Shown here: piece by piece, positions 56,944 through 64,000 of the stretch
Layout: every line of letters starts with the position of its first letter
Numbering within the stretch: position 1 is the first letter of the stretch
Assembly: GCF_001455965.1 (NCBI RefSeq)
Contig: NZ_LKKO01000026.1
Span: 1-64,000, forward strand
Source: Methylobacterium sp. GXS13
GTDB lineage: Bacteria > Pseudomonadota > Alphaproteobacteria > Rhizobiales > Beijerinckiaceae
Reading direction: 5' to 3'
DNA: 64,000 bases
The notes under the pieces: model-generated
Databases searched by the model: none
Told to the model about the DNA's origin: nothing
The model's input: only the letters and a program-made list of their open reading frames with translations
Position numbers and translations under genes: made by a program

Positions 56944-58026
56944 ATGACTGAATCCCAAACGATTGATAGCGTCCACGGCGCCCGGCTGACCATCGATCTC
57001 GGGGCGATCGCGGCGAACTGGCGGATGCTGGCCGCCCGGGGGGCCGATTGCGCCGCCGTGGTGAAGGCCGATGCTTATGGCTGTGGCGTCGCGCGGGTCG
57101 GGCCGGCCCTGTGGGCGGCCGGGTGCCGCACCTTCTTCGTCGCGCACCTGTCCGAGGGCATCGCCGCCCGGGCCGCCCTGCCGGAGGCCGCGATCTACAT
57201 CCTGAACGGCTTACCGCCCGGCGCTTGTACGACCTTCGCGGCGCACGACCTGCGCCCGGTGCTCGGCAGCCGCGAGGAGATCTTGGAATGGGCGGCCTTT
57301 GCGGGCGGAGCCCGGCCGGCGGCACTCCACATCGATACCGGCATGAACCGCCTCGGGCTGCCGGTGCCGGAGGCGCTGGACCTGGCCGGCGATCCGAGCA
57401 TCGCAGCCGCCGGCATCGACCTGCTCCTCAGCCACTTCGTCAGCGCCGAGAAGCCGGCCGACCCGGTCAATGCCCGGCAGATCGCCGATTTCGCCCGGGT
57501 CCGGGCGGCCTATCCGGGCCTGCTTGCGTCCCTCGCCAATTCCTCCGGCGTGTTCCTCGACGGCGCCCGGCACGACCTGCTGCGCCCGGGCTACGCCCTG
57601 TTCGGCGGCAACCCGACGCCGGACTCCGCCAACCCGATGCGCCCGGTGGTGCGGCTGGAGGCCCTGATCGCCCAGGTCAGGACCGTCGAGGCCGGTGCCA
57701 GCGTCGGCTATAACGGCTGCTGGACCGCCCCGGCCCCGAGCCGGCTCGCCACCCTGTCCCTCGGCTATGCCGACGGCTTCCCCCGGGCGATCAGCGGACG
57801 CGGCCAGGCTCTGGTCGGCGGCGTGCCCTGCCCGATCCTGGGCCTGGTCTCGATGGACCTGATCATCCTCGACGTGACCGCGGCGCCCGCGGCCCGGCGC
57901 GGTGCCACCGCCGTGCTGATTGGCGACAGCCTGGACATCGACACGGTCGGCCGCGCTGCCGGGACGATCGGCTACGAGATCCTGACCGGGCTGGGTTCGC
58001 GTTATGTTCGAACTTATGTAGGGTGA
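56944..58026 (+). CDS. alr: Alanine racemase
   Basis: The 360-residue PLP enzyme has the N-terminal barrel with AAVVKADAYGCG (Lys that binds PLP), HIDTGMNRLGL, LANSSGVFL and LRPGYALFGGNP, and the C-terminal barrel with VGYNGCW (catalytic Tyr), LSLGYADGFPRAISGRG and CPILGLVSMDLIILDV. It interconverts L- and D-alanine for cell-wall synthesis. Length is typical. The ATG at 56944 is close to GGTAG. It is 45 bases before radA, so they may be cotranscribed. Confidence 0.94.
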   Translation: MTESQTIDSVHGARLTIDLGAIAANWRMLAARGADCAAVVKADAYGCGVARVGPALWAAGCRTFFVAHLSEGIAARAALPEAAIYILNGLPPGACTTFAAHDLRPVLGSREEILEWAAFAGGARPAALHIDTGMNRLGLPVPEALDLAGDPSIAAAGIDLLLSHFVSAEKPADPVNARQIADFARVRAAYPGLLASLANSSGVFLDGARHDLLRPGYALFGGNPTPDSANPMRPVVRLEALIAQVRTVEAGASVGYNGCWTAPAPSRLATLSLGYADGFPRAISGRGQALVGGVPCPILGLVSMDLIILDVTAAPAARRGATAVLIGDSLDIDTVGRAAGTIGYEILTGLGSRYVRTYVG

Positions 58027-58071
58027 TCCGACTCCACCCTCGAATGCCGGACCGGCGGCACGCGGACCCGA

Positions 58072-59508
58072 ATGGCCAAGATCCACCAGACCTTCGTCTG
58101 CCAATCCTGCGGGGCGGTCTACAACCGCTGGCGCGGGCGCTGCGAGGCGTGCAACGGCTGGAACACGATCGTCGAGGAGGCGGCCGCCGCCGGCGGCCAG
58201 TCCGGCCCGCTCGCGACCCGGCCCTCCCGCGCCCGCGGCCGGGTGTTCCCGCTGGAGGGGCTGACCGGCGAGACCAAGGAGGCGCCGCGCATCCCCTCGG
58301 GGATCGGCGAGCTCGACCGGGTGACCGGCGGCGGCTTCGTGCGCGGCTCGGTGATCCTGCTCGGCGGCGATCCCGGCATCGGCAAGTCGACCCTGCTGAT
58401 GCAGGCCTCGGCCGCCATGGCGGGCACCGGCGAGCGGGTCGCCTACATCTCCGGCGAGGAGGCGGTCGGCCAGGTCCGCCTGCGCGCCGAGAGGCTGGGG
58501 CTTAGCGACCGGCCGGTGGACCTCGCCGCCGAGACCAATGTCGAGGACATCATCGAGACCCTCAGCCAGGGCCGCCCGCCGGCCCTGGCGATCATCGATT
58601 CGATCCAGACCATGTGGACCGAGACGGTGGAATCGGCCCCCGGCACGGTCACGCAGGTGCGCTCCTCGGCCCAGGCGTTGATCCGCTTCGCCAAGACCAC
58701 CGGCACGGCGGTGATCCTGGTCGGCCACGTCACCAAGGACGGGCAGATCGCCGGCCCCCGGGTGGTGGAGCACATGGTCGACGCGGTCGCCTCGTTCGAG
58801 GGCGATCAGGGCCACCATTTCCGCATCCTGCGCGCGGTGAAGAACCGGTTCGGCCCGACCGACGAGATCGGCGTGTTCGAGATGACCGACGCGGGGCTGG
58901 CCGAGGTGCCCAACCCCTCGGCCCTGTTCCTGGCCGGGCGCGACCATCAGGCCGCCGGCACCGCGGTCTTCGCCGGGATGGAGGGGACGCGGCCCCTGCT
59001 GGTGGAGATCCAGGCGCTGGTGGCCCCCTCCTCGCTCGGCATGCCGCGCCGCGCCGTGGTCGGCTGGGACCCGAACCGGCTGTCGATGGTGCTGGCCGTG
59101 CTCGAGGCCCATGGCGGCATCCGGCTCGGCACCCACGACGTGTATTTGAACGTCGCCGGCGGCCTGCGGATCACCGAGCCGGCGGCCGATCTCGCGGTGG
59201 CCGCCGCCCTGGTCTCGTCCCTGTCGGGGGCGGTGCTGCCGCCGGAGACCGTGTATTTCGGTGAGATCGGCCTGTCCGGGGCGATCCGGCCGGTCGCCCA
59301 GGCCGGATCCCGGCTGAAGGAGGCCCAGAAGCTCGGCTTCGCCAAGGCCCTGATCCCGCAAGGCCGCGGCGAAGGCGACAAGGCGCTGGCGGTGGAGACC
59401 CTCCGGCACATTGCCGATCTCGTGGCTGGGATCAGCGCCGGCGCGCCGCGGCGCAGTGGTGGGCAGCGCGGGCGGGCGCAATCGCGCTACGCCGACGAGG
59501 AGGTCTGA
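58072..59508 (+). CDS. radA: DNA repair protein RadA (Sms)
   Basis: The 478-residue protein has an N-terminal zinc finger (FVCQSCGAVYNRWRGRCEAC), a RecA-like ATPase (GGDPGIGKSTLLMQ Walker A; ALAIIDSIQTMW Walker B; VTKDGQIAGPRVVEHMVD and the KNRFG motif), and a Lon-like C-terminal domain (YLNVAGGLRITEPAADLAVA; GEIGLSGAIRPV). RadA helps branch migration and repair. Length and domains are typical. It is on the same strand after alr, and moaA is convergent, with only 4 bases between the stops. Confidence 0.95.
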   Translation: MAKIHQTFVCQSCGAVYNRWRGRCEACNGWNTIVEEAAAAGGQSGPLATRPSRARGRVFPLEGLTGETKEAPRIPSGIGELDRVTGGGFVRGSVILLGGDPGIGKSTLLMQASAAMAGTGERVAYISGEEAVGQVRLRAERLGLSDRPVDLAAETNVEDIIETLSQGRPPALAIIDSIQTMWTETVESAPGTVTQVRSSAQALIRFAKTTGTAVILVGHVTKDGQIAGPRVVEHMVDAVASFEGDQGHHFRILRAVKNRFGPTDEIGVFEMTDAGLAEVPNPSALFLAGRDHQAAGTAVFAGMEGTRPLLVEIQALVAPSSLGMPRRAVVGWDPNRLSMVLAVLEAHGGIRLGTHDVYLNVAGGLRITEPAADLAVAAALVSSLSGAVLPPETVYFGEIGLSGAIRPVAQAGSRLKEAQKLGFAKALIPQGRGEGDKALAVETLRHIADLVAGISAGAPRRSGGQRGRAQSRYADEEV

Positions 59509-59512
59509 ACGG

Positions 59513-60571
59513 CTAGCCGCCGGTCACGCTCATGTGCCGCGGCACCGCGGCCGGGCGTTGGCGCTCGATGATGAAGTCGTGCCCCTTCGGCTTGCGCGTG
59601 ATCGCCTCGACCACGGCGGCGGCCAGCACGGCATCGTCGTTTGAGGCCCGCAGCACCGCCCGCAGATCCGCCGAGTCTTCCTGGCCGAGGCACAGGTAGA
59701 GCTGGCCGGTGCAGGTCAGGCGCACCCGATTGCAGCTCTCGCAGAAATTGTGGGTCAGCGGCGTGATGAAGCCGAGCTTGCCGCCGGTCTCCTCGACCCG
59801 GACGTAGCGCGCCGGGCCGCCCGTGCGATCGGGCAGCGGGGTCAGGGTGTAGCGGCTCTCCAGGCGCTGCCGGGCCACCGACAGGGGCAGGAACTGGTCG
59901 GTGCGGTCGGCCTCGATCTCGCCGAGCGGCATCACCTCGATCAGGGTCATATCCATCCCGAGCCCGTGGGCCCAGGCGATCATGTCGGGAATCTCGTCGG
60001 CGTTGACGTCGCGCAGCGCCACCGCGTTGATCTTGACCTTCATGCCGGCCGCCCGTGCGGCTGCGATACCGTCGAGCACCACCGGGAGATCGCCGCGGCG
60101 CGTGATGGCCCGGAACTTGGCCGCGTCCAGGGTATCGAGCGAGACGTTGATCCGGCGCACCCCAAGGCTCGCCAACTCGTTCGCGTAGCGCGCGAGCTGG
60201 GTGCCGTTGGTGGTCAGCGTCAGTTCCTCCAGAGCGCCCGAATCGAGGTGCCGCGACAGGCGGCGGAACAGGTGCATGATGTCGCGGCGCACGAGCGGCT
60301 CGCCGCCGGTGATCCGGAGCTTGCGCACGCCCCGCGCGATGAACACGCCGCAGAGCCGATCCAGCTCCTCCAGGGTCAGCAGGTCGCGCTTGGGCAGGAA
60401 CTGCATCGTCTCCGACATGCAGTAGGCGCAGCGCAGGTCGCAGCGATCCGTCACCGAGATGCGCAGATACGAGATCGCCCGCTGGAACGGGTCGATCAAC
60501 GGCGCGGGCGCCGGCGTGCGGAGCGCACCGGCCGTAAACCCCTGCGGCGTGCTGGAGATGTCATCGAGCAT
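59513..60571 (-). CDS. moaA: GTP 3',8-cyclase MoaA
   Basis: The 352-residue radical SAM enzyme has the N-terminal cluster CDLRCAYC in [51 protein letters not shown] and the C-terminal cluster [20 protein letters not shown]. It converts GTP to cyclic pyranopterin precursor, the first step of molybdenum cofactor synthesis. ATG 60571 is chosen; a longer open frame upstream has no similarity. It is divergent from the DUF971 gene and lies 0.9 kb from a molybdenum hydroxylase that needs this cofactor. Confidence 0.94.
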   Translation of the reverse strand: MLDDISSTPQGFTAGALRTPAPAPLIDPFQRAISYLRISVTDRCDLRCAYCMSETMQFLPKRDLLTLEELDRLCGVFIARGVRKLRITGGEPLVRRDIMHLFRRLSRHLDSGALEELTLTTNGTQLARYANELASLGVRRINVSLDTLDAAKFRAITRRGDLPVVLDGIAAARAAGMKVKINAVALRDVNADEIPDMIAWAHGLGMDMTLIEVMPLGEIEADRTDQFLPLSVARQRLESRYTLTPLPDRTGGPARYVRVEETGGKLGFITPLTHNFCESCNRVRLTCTGQLYLCLGQEDSADLRAVLRASNDDAVLAAAVVEAITRKPKGHDFIIERQRPAAVPRHMSVTGG

Positions 60572-60652
60572 GATTGAGCATATGATGCCCGATACGGTCG
60601 TGGGCAAGCAGCCCCCGGGCCGCAGCCCCCGGATGCTTGAGGAGTGTGACCT

Positions 60653-61075
60653 GTGAACGAGGATCTGTGGCCGACCGAGATCCGCCTGTCGGCCGACCGG
60701 CGGGTGCTCAACGTCGCCTTCGAGGATGGGTCGCGCTTTGCCCTGCCGGCCGAGTACCTGCGGGTGTCGAGCCCGTCCGCCGAGGTGCAGGGCCATTCGC
60801 CCCTGGAGCGCAAGGTGATCGGCGGCAAGCGCGCAGTGGCGATCCTGGCGGTGGAGCCGATCGGCAACTACGCCGTCAAGCTCGGCTTCGACGACATGCA
60901 CGACACCGGCATCTACGGCTGGGGCTACCTGCACACGCTGGGCCGGGATTACGACGCGCGCTGGCAGACCTACCTGTCCGAGCTGGCCGAGCGCGGCCTC
61001 GACCGCGAGACCGCGCGCACCGCCCCGGTGAAGCAGGGCGGAAGCTGCGGCTCAGGTGCGTGCGGCTGCCACTGA
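60653..61075 (+). CDS. DUF971 (GBBH-like N-terminal domain) protein
   Basis: The 140-residue protein starts at GTG 60653 (GAGGAGTGTGACCT upstream) and contains [60 protein letters not shown] and [20 protein letters not shown]. This is the DUF971/GBBH-like N domain. Residue pairs such as [11 protein letters not shown] bind zinc in related domains. The C-terminus ends CGSGACGCH, a Cys-rich tail that may bind metal. Such genes often accompany Fe-S or Mo-cofactor genes (Mrp/ApbC, moaA), which matches the moaA neighbour. Function is unclear. Confidence 0.85.
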   Translation: MNEDLWPTEIRLSADRRVLNVAFEDGSRFALPAEYLRVSSPSAEVQGHSPLERKVIGGKRAVAILAVEPIGNYAVKLGFDDMHDTGIYGWGYLHTLGRDYDARWQTYLSELAERGLDRETARTAPVKQGGSCGSGACGCH

Positions 61076-61489
61076 GGCGGCATCGGCATCAGCACGCCCC
61101 TGCTGGCCTATTGCCCGACAAAATCGGCACCCGCGTCGTCGCGCCCATTTGACTCGACCTGCGCGGGCCGGCGCCCTGCGTGTCGCGACGGCGCAACAAC
61201 CGGGATTTCCATCCGCACGCCCCTGAAGAGACGATCCTGTCACCGGGCGGCATGTGCGTCTCCGCACGCGGCATGTGCCCGGCGCGGGTCTCCGGCCGCA
61301 TGGCACCTCCACCTTGCGTTGCACAAAACTCCCTGGGTGGATTAGAATTCTTCCTATTCTGAACCCAGAGACCCGTTCGTCGGGTTAGCCCGCATAGGCG
61401 GATGCGTGGACCAGAGGATCGGTCGTCGCCTCCGGCTCGGCTCAGACCCGACCGAGCGCCGTTCCGGCGTCGCCAGACAGGATATTTCG
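61076..61489. other. Intergenic region before the molybdenum hydroxylase operon
   Basis: About 410 bases; likely the promoter region of the downstream pair. Near 61332-61370 an imperfect inverted repeat (CTGGGT...ACCCAG enclosing AGAAT/ATTCT) is visible. No RNA gene or supported ORF. Confidence 0.4.
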
Positions 61490-61969
61490 ATGATCAAACT
61501 CACCGTGAACGGGGCTGCGCGCAGCTTCGACGGCGATCCCGACATGCCGCTGCTGTGGTACCTGCGCGACGAGCTGGGCCTCACCGGCACCAAGTTCGGC
61601 TGTGGCGTGTCGCTGTGCGGCGCCTGCACGATCCATCTCGGCGGCGCGGCGACCCGTGCCTGCATCACGCCGATCTCGGCGGCGGCCGACCAGGAGGTCG
61701 TGACCATCGAGGGCCTGTCGCCCGACGGCAACCACCCGGTGCAGGTGGCCTGGCGCGACCTCAACGTCGCCCAGTGCGGCTACTGCCAGTGCGGCCAGAT
61801 CATGCAGGCCGCAGCCCTGCTCAAGGACACGCCCAAGCCGTCCGAGCAGGATATCGACGACACGATGAACGGCAACATCTGCCGCTGCGGCACCTATCCG
61901 CGCATCCGCGCGGCGATCCATCAGGCCGCCGGCCAGACGGCGCCCGCCAGCAAGGGAGAGCGCCTGTGA
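61490..61969 (+). CDS. 2Fe-2S subunit of a molybdenum hydroxylase (isoquinoline 1-oxidoreductase alpha-like)
   Basis: The 159-residue protein has two [2Fe-2S] sites: [16 protein letters not shown] in the plant-ferredoxin-like N-terminal domain, and [16 protein letters not shown] plus [16 protein letters not shown] in the helical domain. This layout defines small subunits of xanthine-oxidase-family enzymes; it is closest in type to IorA, which lacks an FAD subunit partner. It transfers electrons from the molybdenum site. The start [16 protein letters not shown] at 61490 is the normal one. The large-subunit GTG start overlaps its stop. Confidence 0.92.
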   Translation: MIKLTVNGAARSFDGDPDMPLLWYLRDELGLTGTKFGCGVSLCGACTIHLGGAATRACITPISAAADQEVVTIEGLSPDGNHPVQVAWRDLNVAQCGYCQCGQIMQAAALLKDTPKPSEQDIDDTMNGNICRCGTYPRIRAAIHQAAGQTAPASKGERL

Positions 61970-64000
61970 TCCACGACGCACAGATGATGGCCGAACTGGC
62001 CAATGCGAAGCCGACCGCCAAGCCGGTCCTCGCCAATGTCAGCCGCCGCGGCATCCTCGGCGGCGCCGGCGCCCTGGTGCTGGCCCTGTCCCTGCGCGAC
62101 GCCCGCGCCGACGAAGGCCAGACCGCCGAGCAGAAGGCGCAGAAGTTCGGCGCCGACGGCATGCCGCATGGCTGGCGCGACGACCCGAAGATCTTCGTGG
62201 CCATCGCCCCGGACGGCACCGTCACGGTGACCAACCACCGCTCCGACATGGGCCAGGGCGTGCGCACCTCCGTGGCGCTCACGGTCGCCGACGAGCTGGA
62301 GGCCGATTGGCCGAAGGTGAAGGTGGTCCAGGCCTGGGGCGACGAGGCGCGCTTCGGCAACCAGGATACCGACGGCTCGCGCTCGCTGCGCCATTTCTTC
62401 CAGCATTTCCGCCATGCCGGCGCCGCCGCGCGGCTGATGCTGATCGAGGCCGCGGCCAAGCAATGGGGCGTGCCGGCCTCCGAGGTGACGGCGTCCAACC
62501 ACATCCTCACGCACGCCAAGTCCAAGCGCAGCCTCGGCTACGGCGCCGTGGCGCAGGCGGCCTCCGAGCTGCCGGTTCCGACCAATGTCACGCTGAAGGA
62601 CCCGAAGGACTTCCGCTACATCGGCACCGGCAAGATCGGGCTGATCGACAACTTCGACATCACCACGGGCCGGGCCGTCTACGGCCTCGACACCAAGCTC
62701 GACGGGATGCTGTACGCGGTGGTCGCCCGCCCGGCGGTCTATGGCGGCAAGGTCAAGTCCTACGACGACAGCGAGGCCAAGAAGGTCGCGGGCGTCGTCA
62801 AGATCTTCAAGATCGACGGCGGCGAGATCCCGTCCGAGTTCATGCCGCTGGGCGGCGTCGCGGTCGTCGCGAAAAATACCTGGGCGGCCCTGAAGGCGCG
62901 CGACGCGCTCAAGATCACCTGGGATGACGGCCCGAACGCCGGCTACGACACCGACGTGTTCCGCAAGGAGCTCGAGGCCGCCGCGCGCAAGCCCGGCAAG
63001 GTGGTGCGCAACCAGGGCGACGTCGACGGCGCGATGGCCAAGGCCAAGACCAAGGTCGAGGCCGAATACTTCGTGCCCCACCTGGTCCAGGCCCCGATGG
63101 AGCCCCCGGCCGCCGTGGCCCGGGTCAAGGACGGGTTCTGCGAGGCCTGGGCCTGCACGCAGGGTCCGCAGGCGGCCAACGATCGCCTGATGAAGGCGCT
63201 CAAGCTGCCCGACGACAAGGTCAAGGTGAACGTCACGCTGCTCGGCGGCGGCTTCGGGCGCAAGTCCAAGCCGGATTACGTGGTCGAAGCCGCCCTGTGC
63301 TCGCAGGCGGTGGACGGCGCACCGGTCAAGCTCGCCTGGACCCGCGAGGACGACATCCACCACGGCTACTACCACACGATCTCGGTGGAGCACCTGGAGG
63401 CCGGCCTCGACGAGAAGGGCATGCCGGTGGCCTGGCTGCACCGCTCGGTGGCGCCGACGATCGGCTCGATCTTCGCGCCCGATCCGAAGCACGAGCTGCC
63501 GTTCGAGCTCGGGATGGGCCTGGTGAACACGCCGTTCAACCTGCCCAACGCCCGGATGGAGAACCCGGAAGCCGCCGCCCATGTCCGGATCGGCTGGTTC
63601 CGCTCGGTCTCGAACATCCCGCACGCCTTCGCGATCCAGTCCTTCGTGTCGGAGCTGGCGCATGCCGCCGGGCGCGACCCGAAGGAGTACCTGCTCGACC
63701 TGATCGGCCCGGCCCGGAAGATCGACCCGACCTCCATCGGCGACGTCTGGAACCACGGCGAGGACCCGAAGCTCTACCCGATCGATACCGGCCGCCTGCG
63801 CGGCGTGATCGAGGCCGCCGCCAAGGGCGCCGGCTGGGGACGGCAGATGCCGAAGGGCCGCGGCCTCGGGATCGCCGGCCACTACAGCTTCGTCACCTAC
63901 ACGTCGGTGGCGGCTGAGGTTGAGGTCGACGACAAGGGTCAGGTGAAGGTGCACGCCATCGACATCGCGGTCGATTGCGGGCCGCAGGTGAACCCGGAGC
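61966..64000 (+). CDS. Molybdopterin-binding large subunit of a molybdenum hydroxylase (IorB-like), partial
   Basis: This frame stays open from GTG 61966 (overlapping the small-subunit stop, GTGA) to the window end, 678 codons. A Tat signal is present near residue 27 ([20 protein letters not shown]). Then come [60 protein letters not shown] and [20 protein letters not shown], typical of the large subunits that bind molybdopterin cytosine dinucleotide in isoquinoline oxidoreductase and aldehyde dehydrogenase types. The Tat signal puts the enzyme in the periplasm. There is no FAD subunit nearby, so electrons may pass to a cytochrome. The substrate is unknown; the C-terminus is outside the window. 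Confidence 0.9.
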   Translation, partial: MIHDAQMMAELANAKPTAKPVLANVSRRGILGGAGALVLALSLRDARADEGQTAEQKAQKFGADGMPHGWRDDPKIFVAIAPDGTVTVTNHRSDMGQGVRTSVALTVADELEADWPKVKVVQAWGDEARFGNQDTDGSRSLRHFFQHFRHAGAAARLMLIEAAAKQWGVPASEVTASNHILTHAKSKRSLGYGAVAQAASELPVPTNVTLKDPKDFRYIGTGKIGLIDNFDITTGRAVYGLDTKLDGMLYAVVARPAVYGGKVKSYDDSEAKKVAGVVKIFKIDGGEIPSEFMPLGGVAVVAKNTWAALKARDALKITWDDGPNAGYDTDVFRKELEAAARKPGKVVRNQGDVDGAMAKAKTKVEAEYFVPHLVQAPMEPPAAVARVKDGFCEAWACTQGPQAANDRLMKALKLPDDKVKVNVTLLGGGFGRKSKPDYVVEAALCSQAVDGAPVKLAWTREDDIHHGYYHTISVEHLEAGLDEKGMPVAWLHRSVAPTIGSIFAPDPKHELPFELGMGLVNTPFNLPNARMENPEAAAHVRIGWFRSVSNIPHAFAIQSFVSELAHAAGRDPKEYLLDLIGPARKIDPTSIGDVWNHGEDPKLYPIDTGRLRGVIEAAAKGAGWGRQMPKGRGLGIAGHYSFVTYTSVAAEVEVDDKGQVKVHAIDIAVDCGPQVNPE

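Noticed and set aside
1..64000. CRISPR arrays, tRNA or rRNA genes, transposases and prophage genes
   Set aside because: No regularly spaced repeats, no tRNA TPsiC-type fold, no rRNA text and no transposase or integrase motif were found by eye; a covariance-model scan would be decisive.

Overview
The window reads as chromosomal DNA of a high-GC alphaproteobacterium, most likely Methylobacterium or Methylorubrum. The grounds are the strong GC bias at third codon positions, the family mix (MucR-type regulator, NnrU, DUF1045, PEP-CTERM/exosortase, LemA/TPM) and several dispersed palindromic repeats. The genus is inferred, not proven. No rRNA, tRNA, CRISPR array, IS transposase or prophage was recognised.

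Layout. 1-1.4 kb: the 5' end of an EF-Tu gene (minus) and a divergent outer-membrane beta-barrel gene with a strong terminator. 1.4-12.8 kb: a complete carbon-phosphorus lyase and phosphonate uptake locus. On the minus strand are phnG-H-I-J-(GNAT)-K-L-M-N and phnC-D-E1-E2; phnF lies divergent from phnG. A perfect palindrome (PhnF-type operator) and PHO-box-like repeats lie upstream of phnG and phnC. 13-16.6 kb: an HxlR regulator divergent from a SnoaL-like gene, then a hexapeptide acyltransferase and a DUF1045 2H-type protein (both typical phn accessories), then a GT21 glycolipid glycosyltransferase. 16.7-22.1 kb: a giant autotransporter whose passenger carries an intact PAP2 phosphatase, divergent from a Pit phosphate transporter with a PHO-box-like repeat. 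Together 1.4-22 kb looks like a phosphorus-acquisition region: phosphonate capture and cleavage, surface phosphatase, phosphate import and perhaps phosphorus-free lipid synthesis.

22-31.3 kb: a MucR-type regulator without zinc ligands, three tandem AraC paralogues (the first with an exact 384-bp in-frame deletion), an MFS carrier, an HMG-CoA lyase/CaiB pair and a LysR gene without a canonical start codon. 31.5-33.6 kb: LemA plus two TPM proteins. 33.6-35.6 kb: a compact exosortase locus (membrane accessory, exosortase, single PEP-CTERM-like substrate). 36-41.5 kb: UGT-type glycosyltransferase, old yellow enzyme, zinc alcohol dehydrogenase and a secreted MRJP/Yellow protein, with a near-consensus parS palindrome at 37.55 kb. 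41.9-47.8 kb: double-PAS chemoreceptor, HMCES/YedK protein, small proteins, an FMN-binding oxidase-like protein, a secreted propeller protein whose 5' end is rewritten by a palindromic element, and NnrU. 47.9-55.6 kb: SecYEG-ancillary TPR protein, der, ybdK-type ligase, a VapBC-type pair, a short DHFR-like protein, SDR, purF, cvpA. 55.9-56.6 kb: a lower-GC two-gene pair resembling a toxin-like protein and a possible immunity partner. 56.9-64 kb: alr, radA, moaA, DUF971, and the small and large subunits of a periplasmic molybdenum hydroxylase (large subunit cut by the window end).

The most promising items are the exosortase module, the PAP2-autotransporter within a putative Pho region, the palindromic elements that have entered the 5' coding ends of phnJ and of the propeller gene, the AraC triplication with its deletion scar, and the toxin-like pair.
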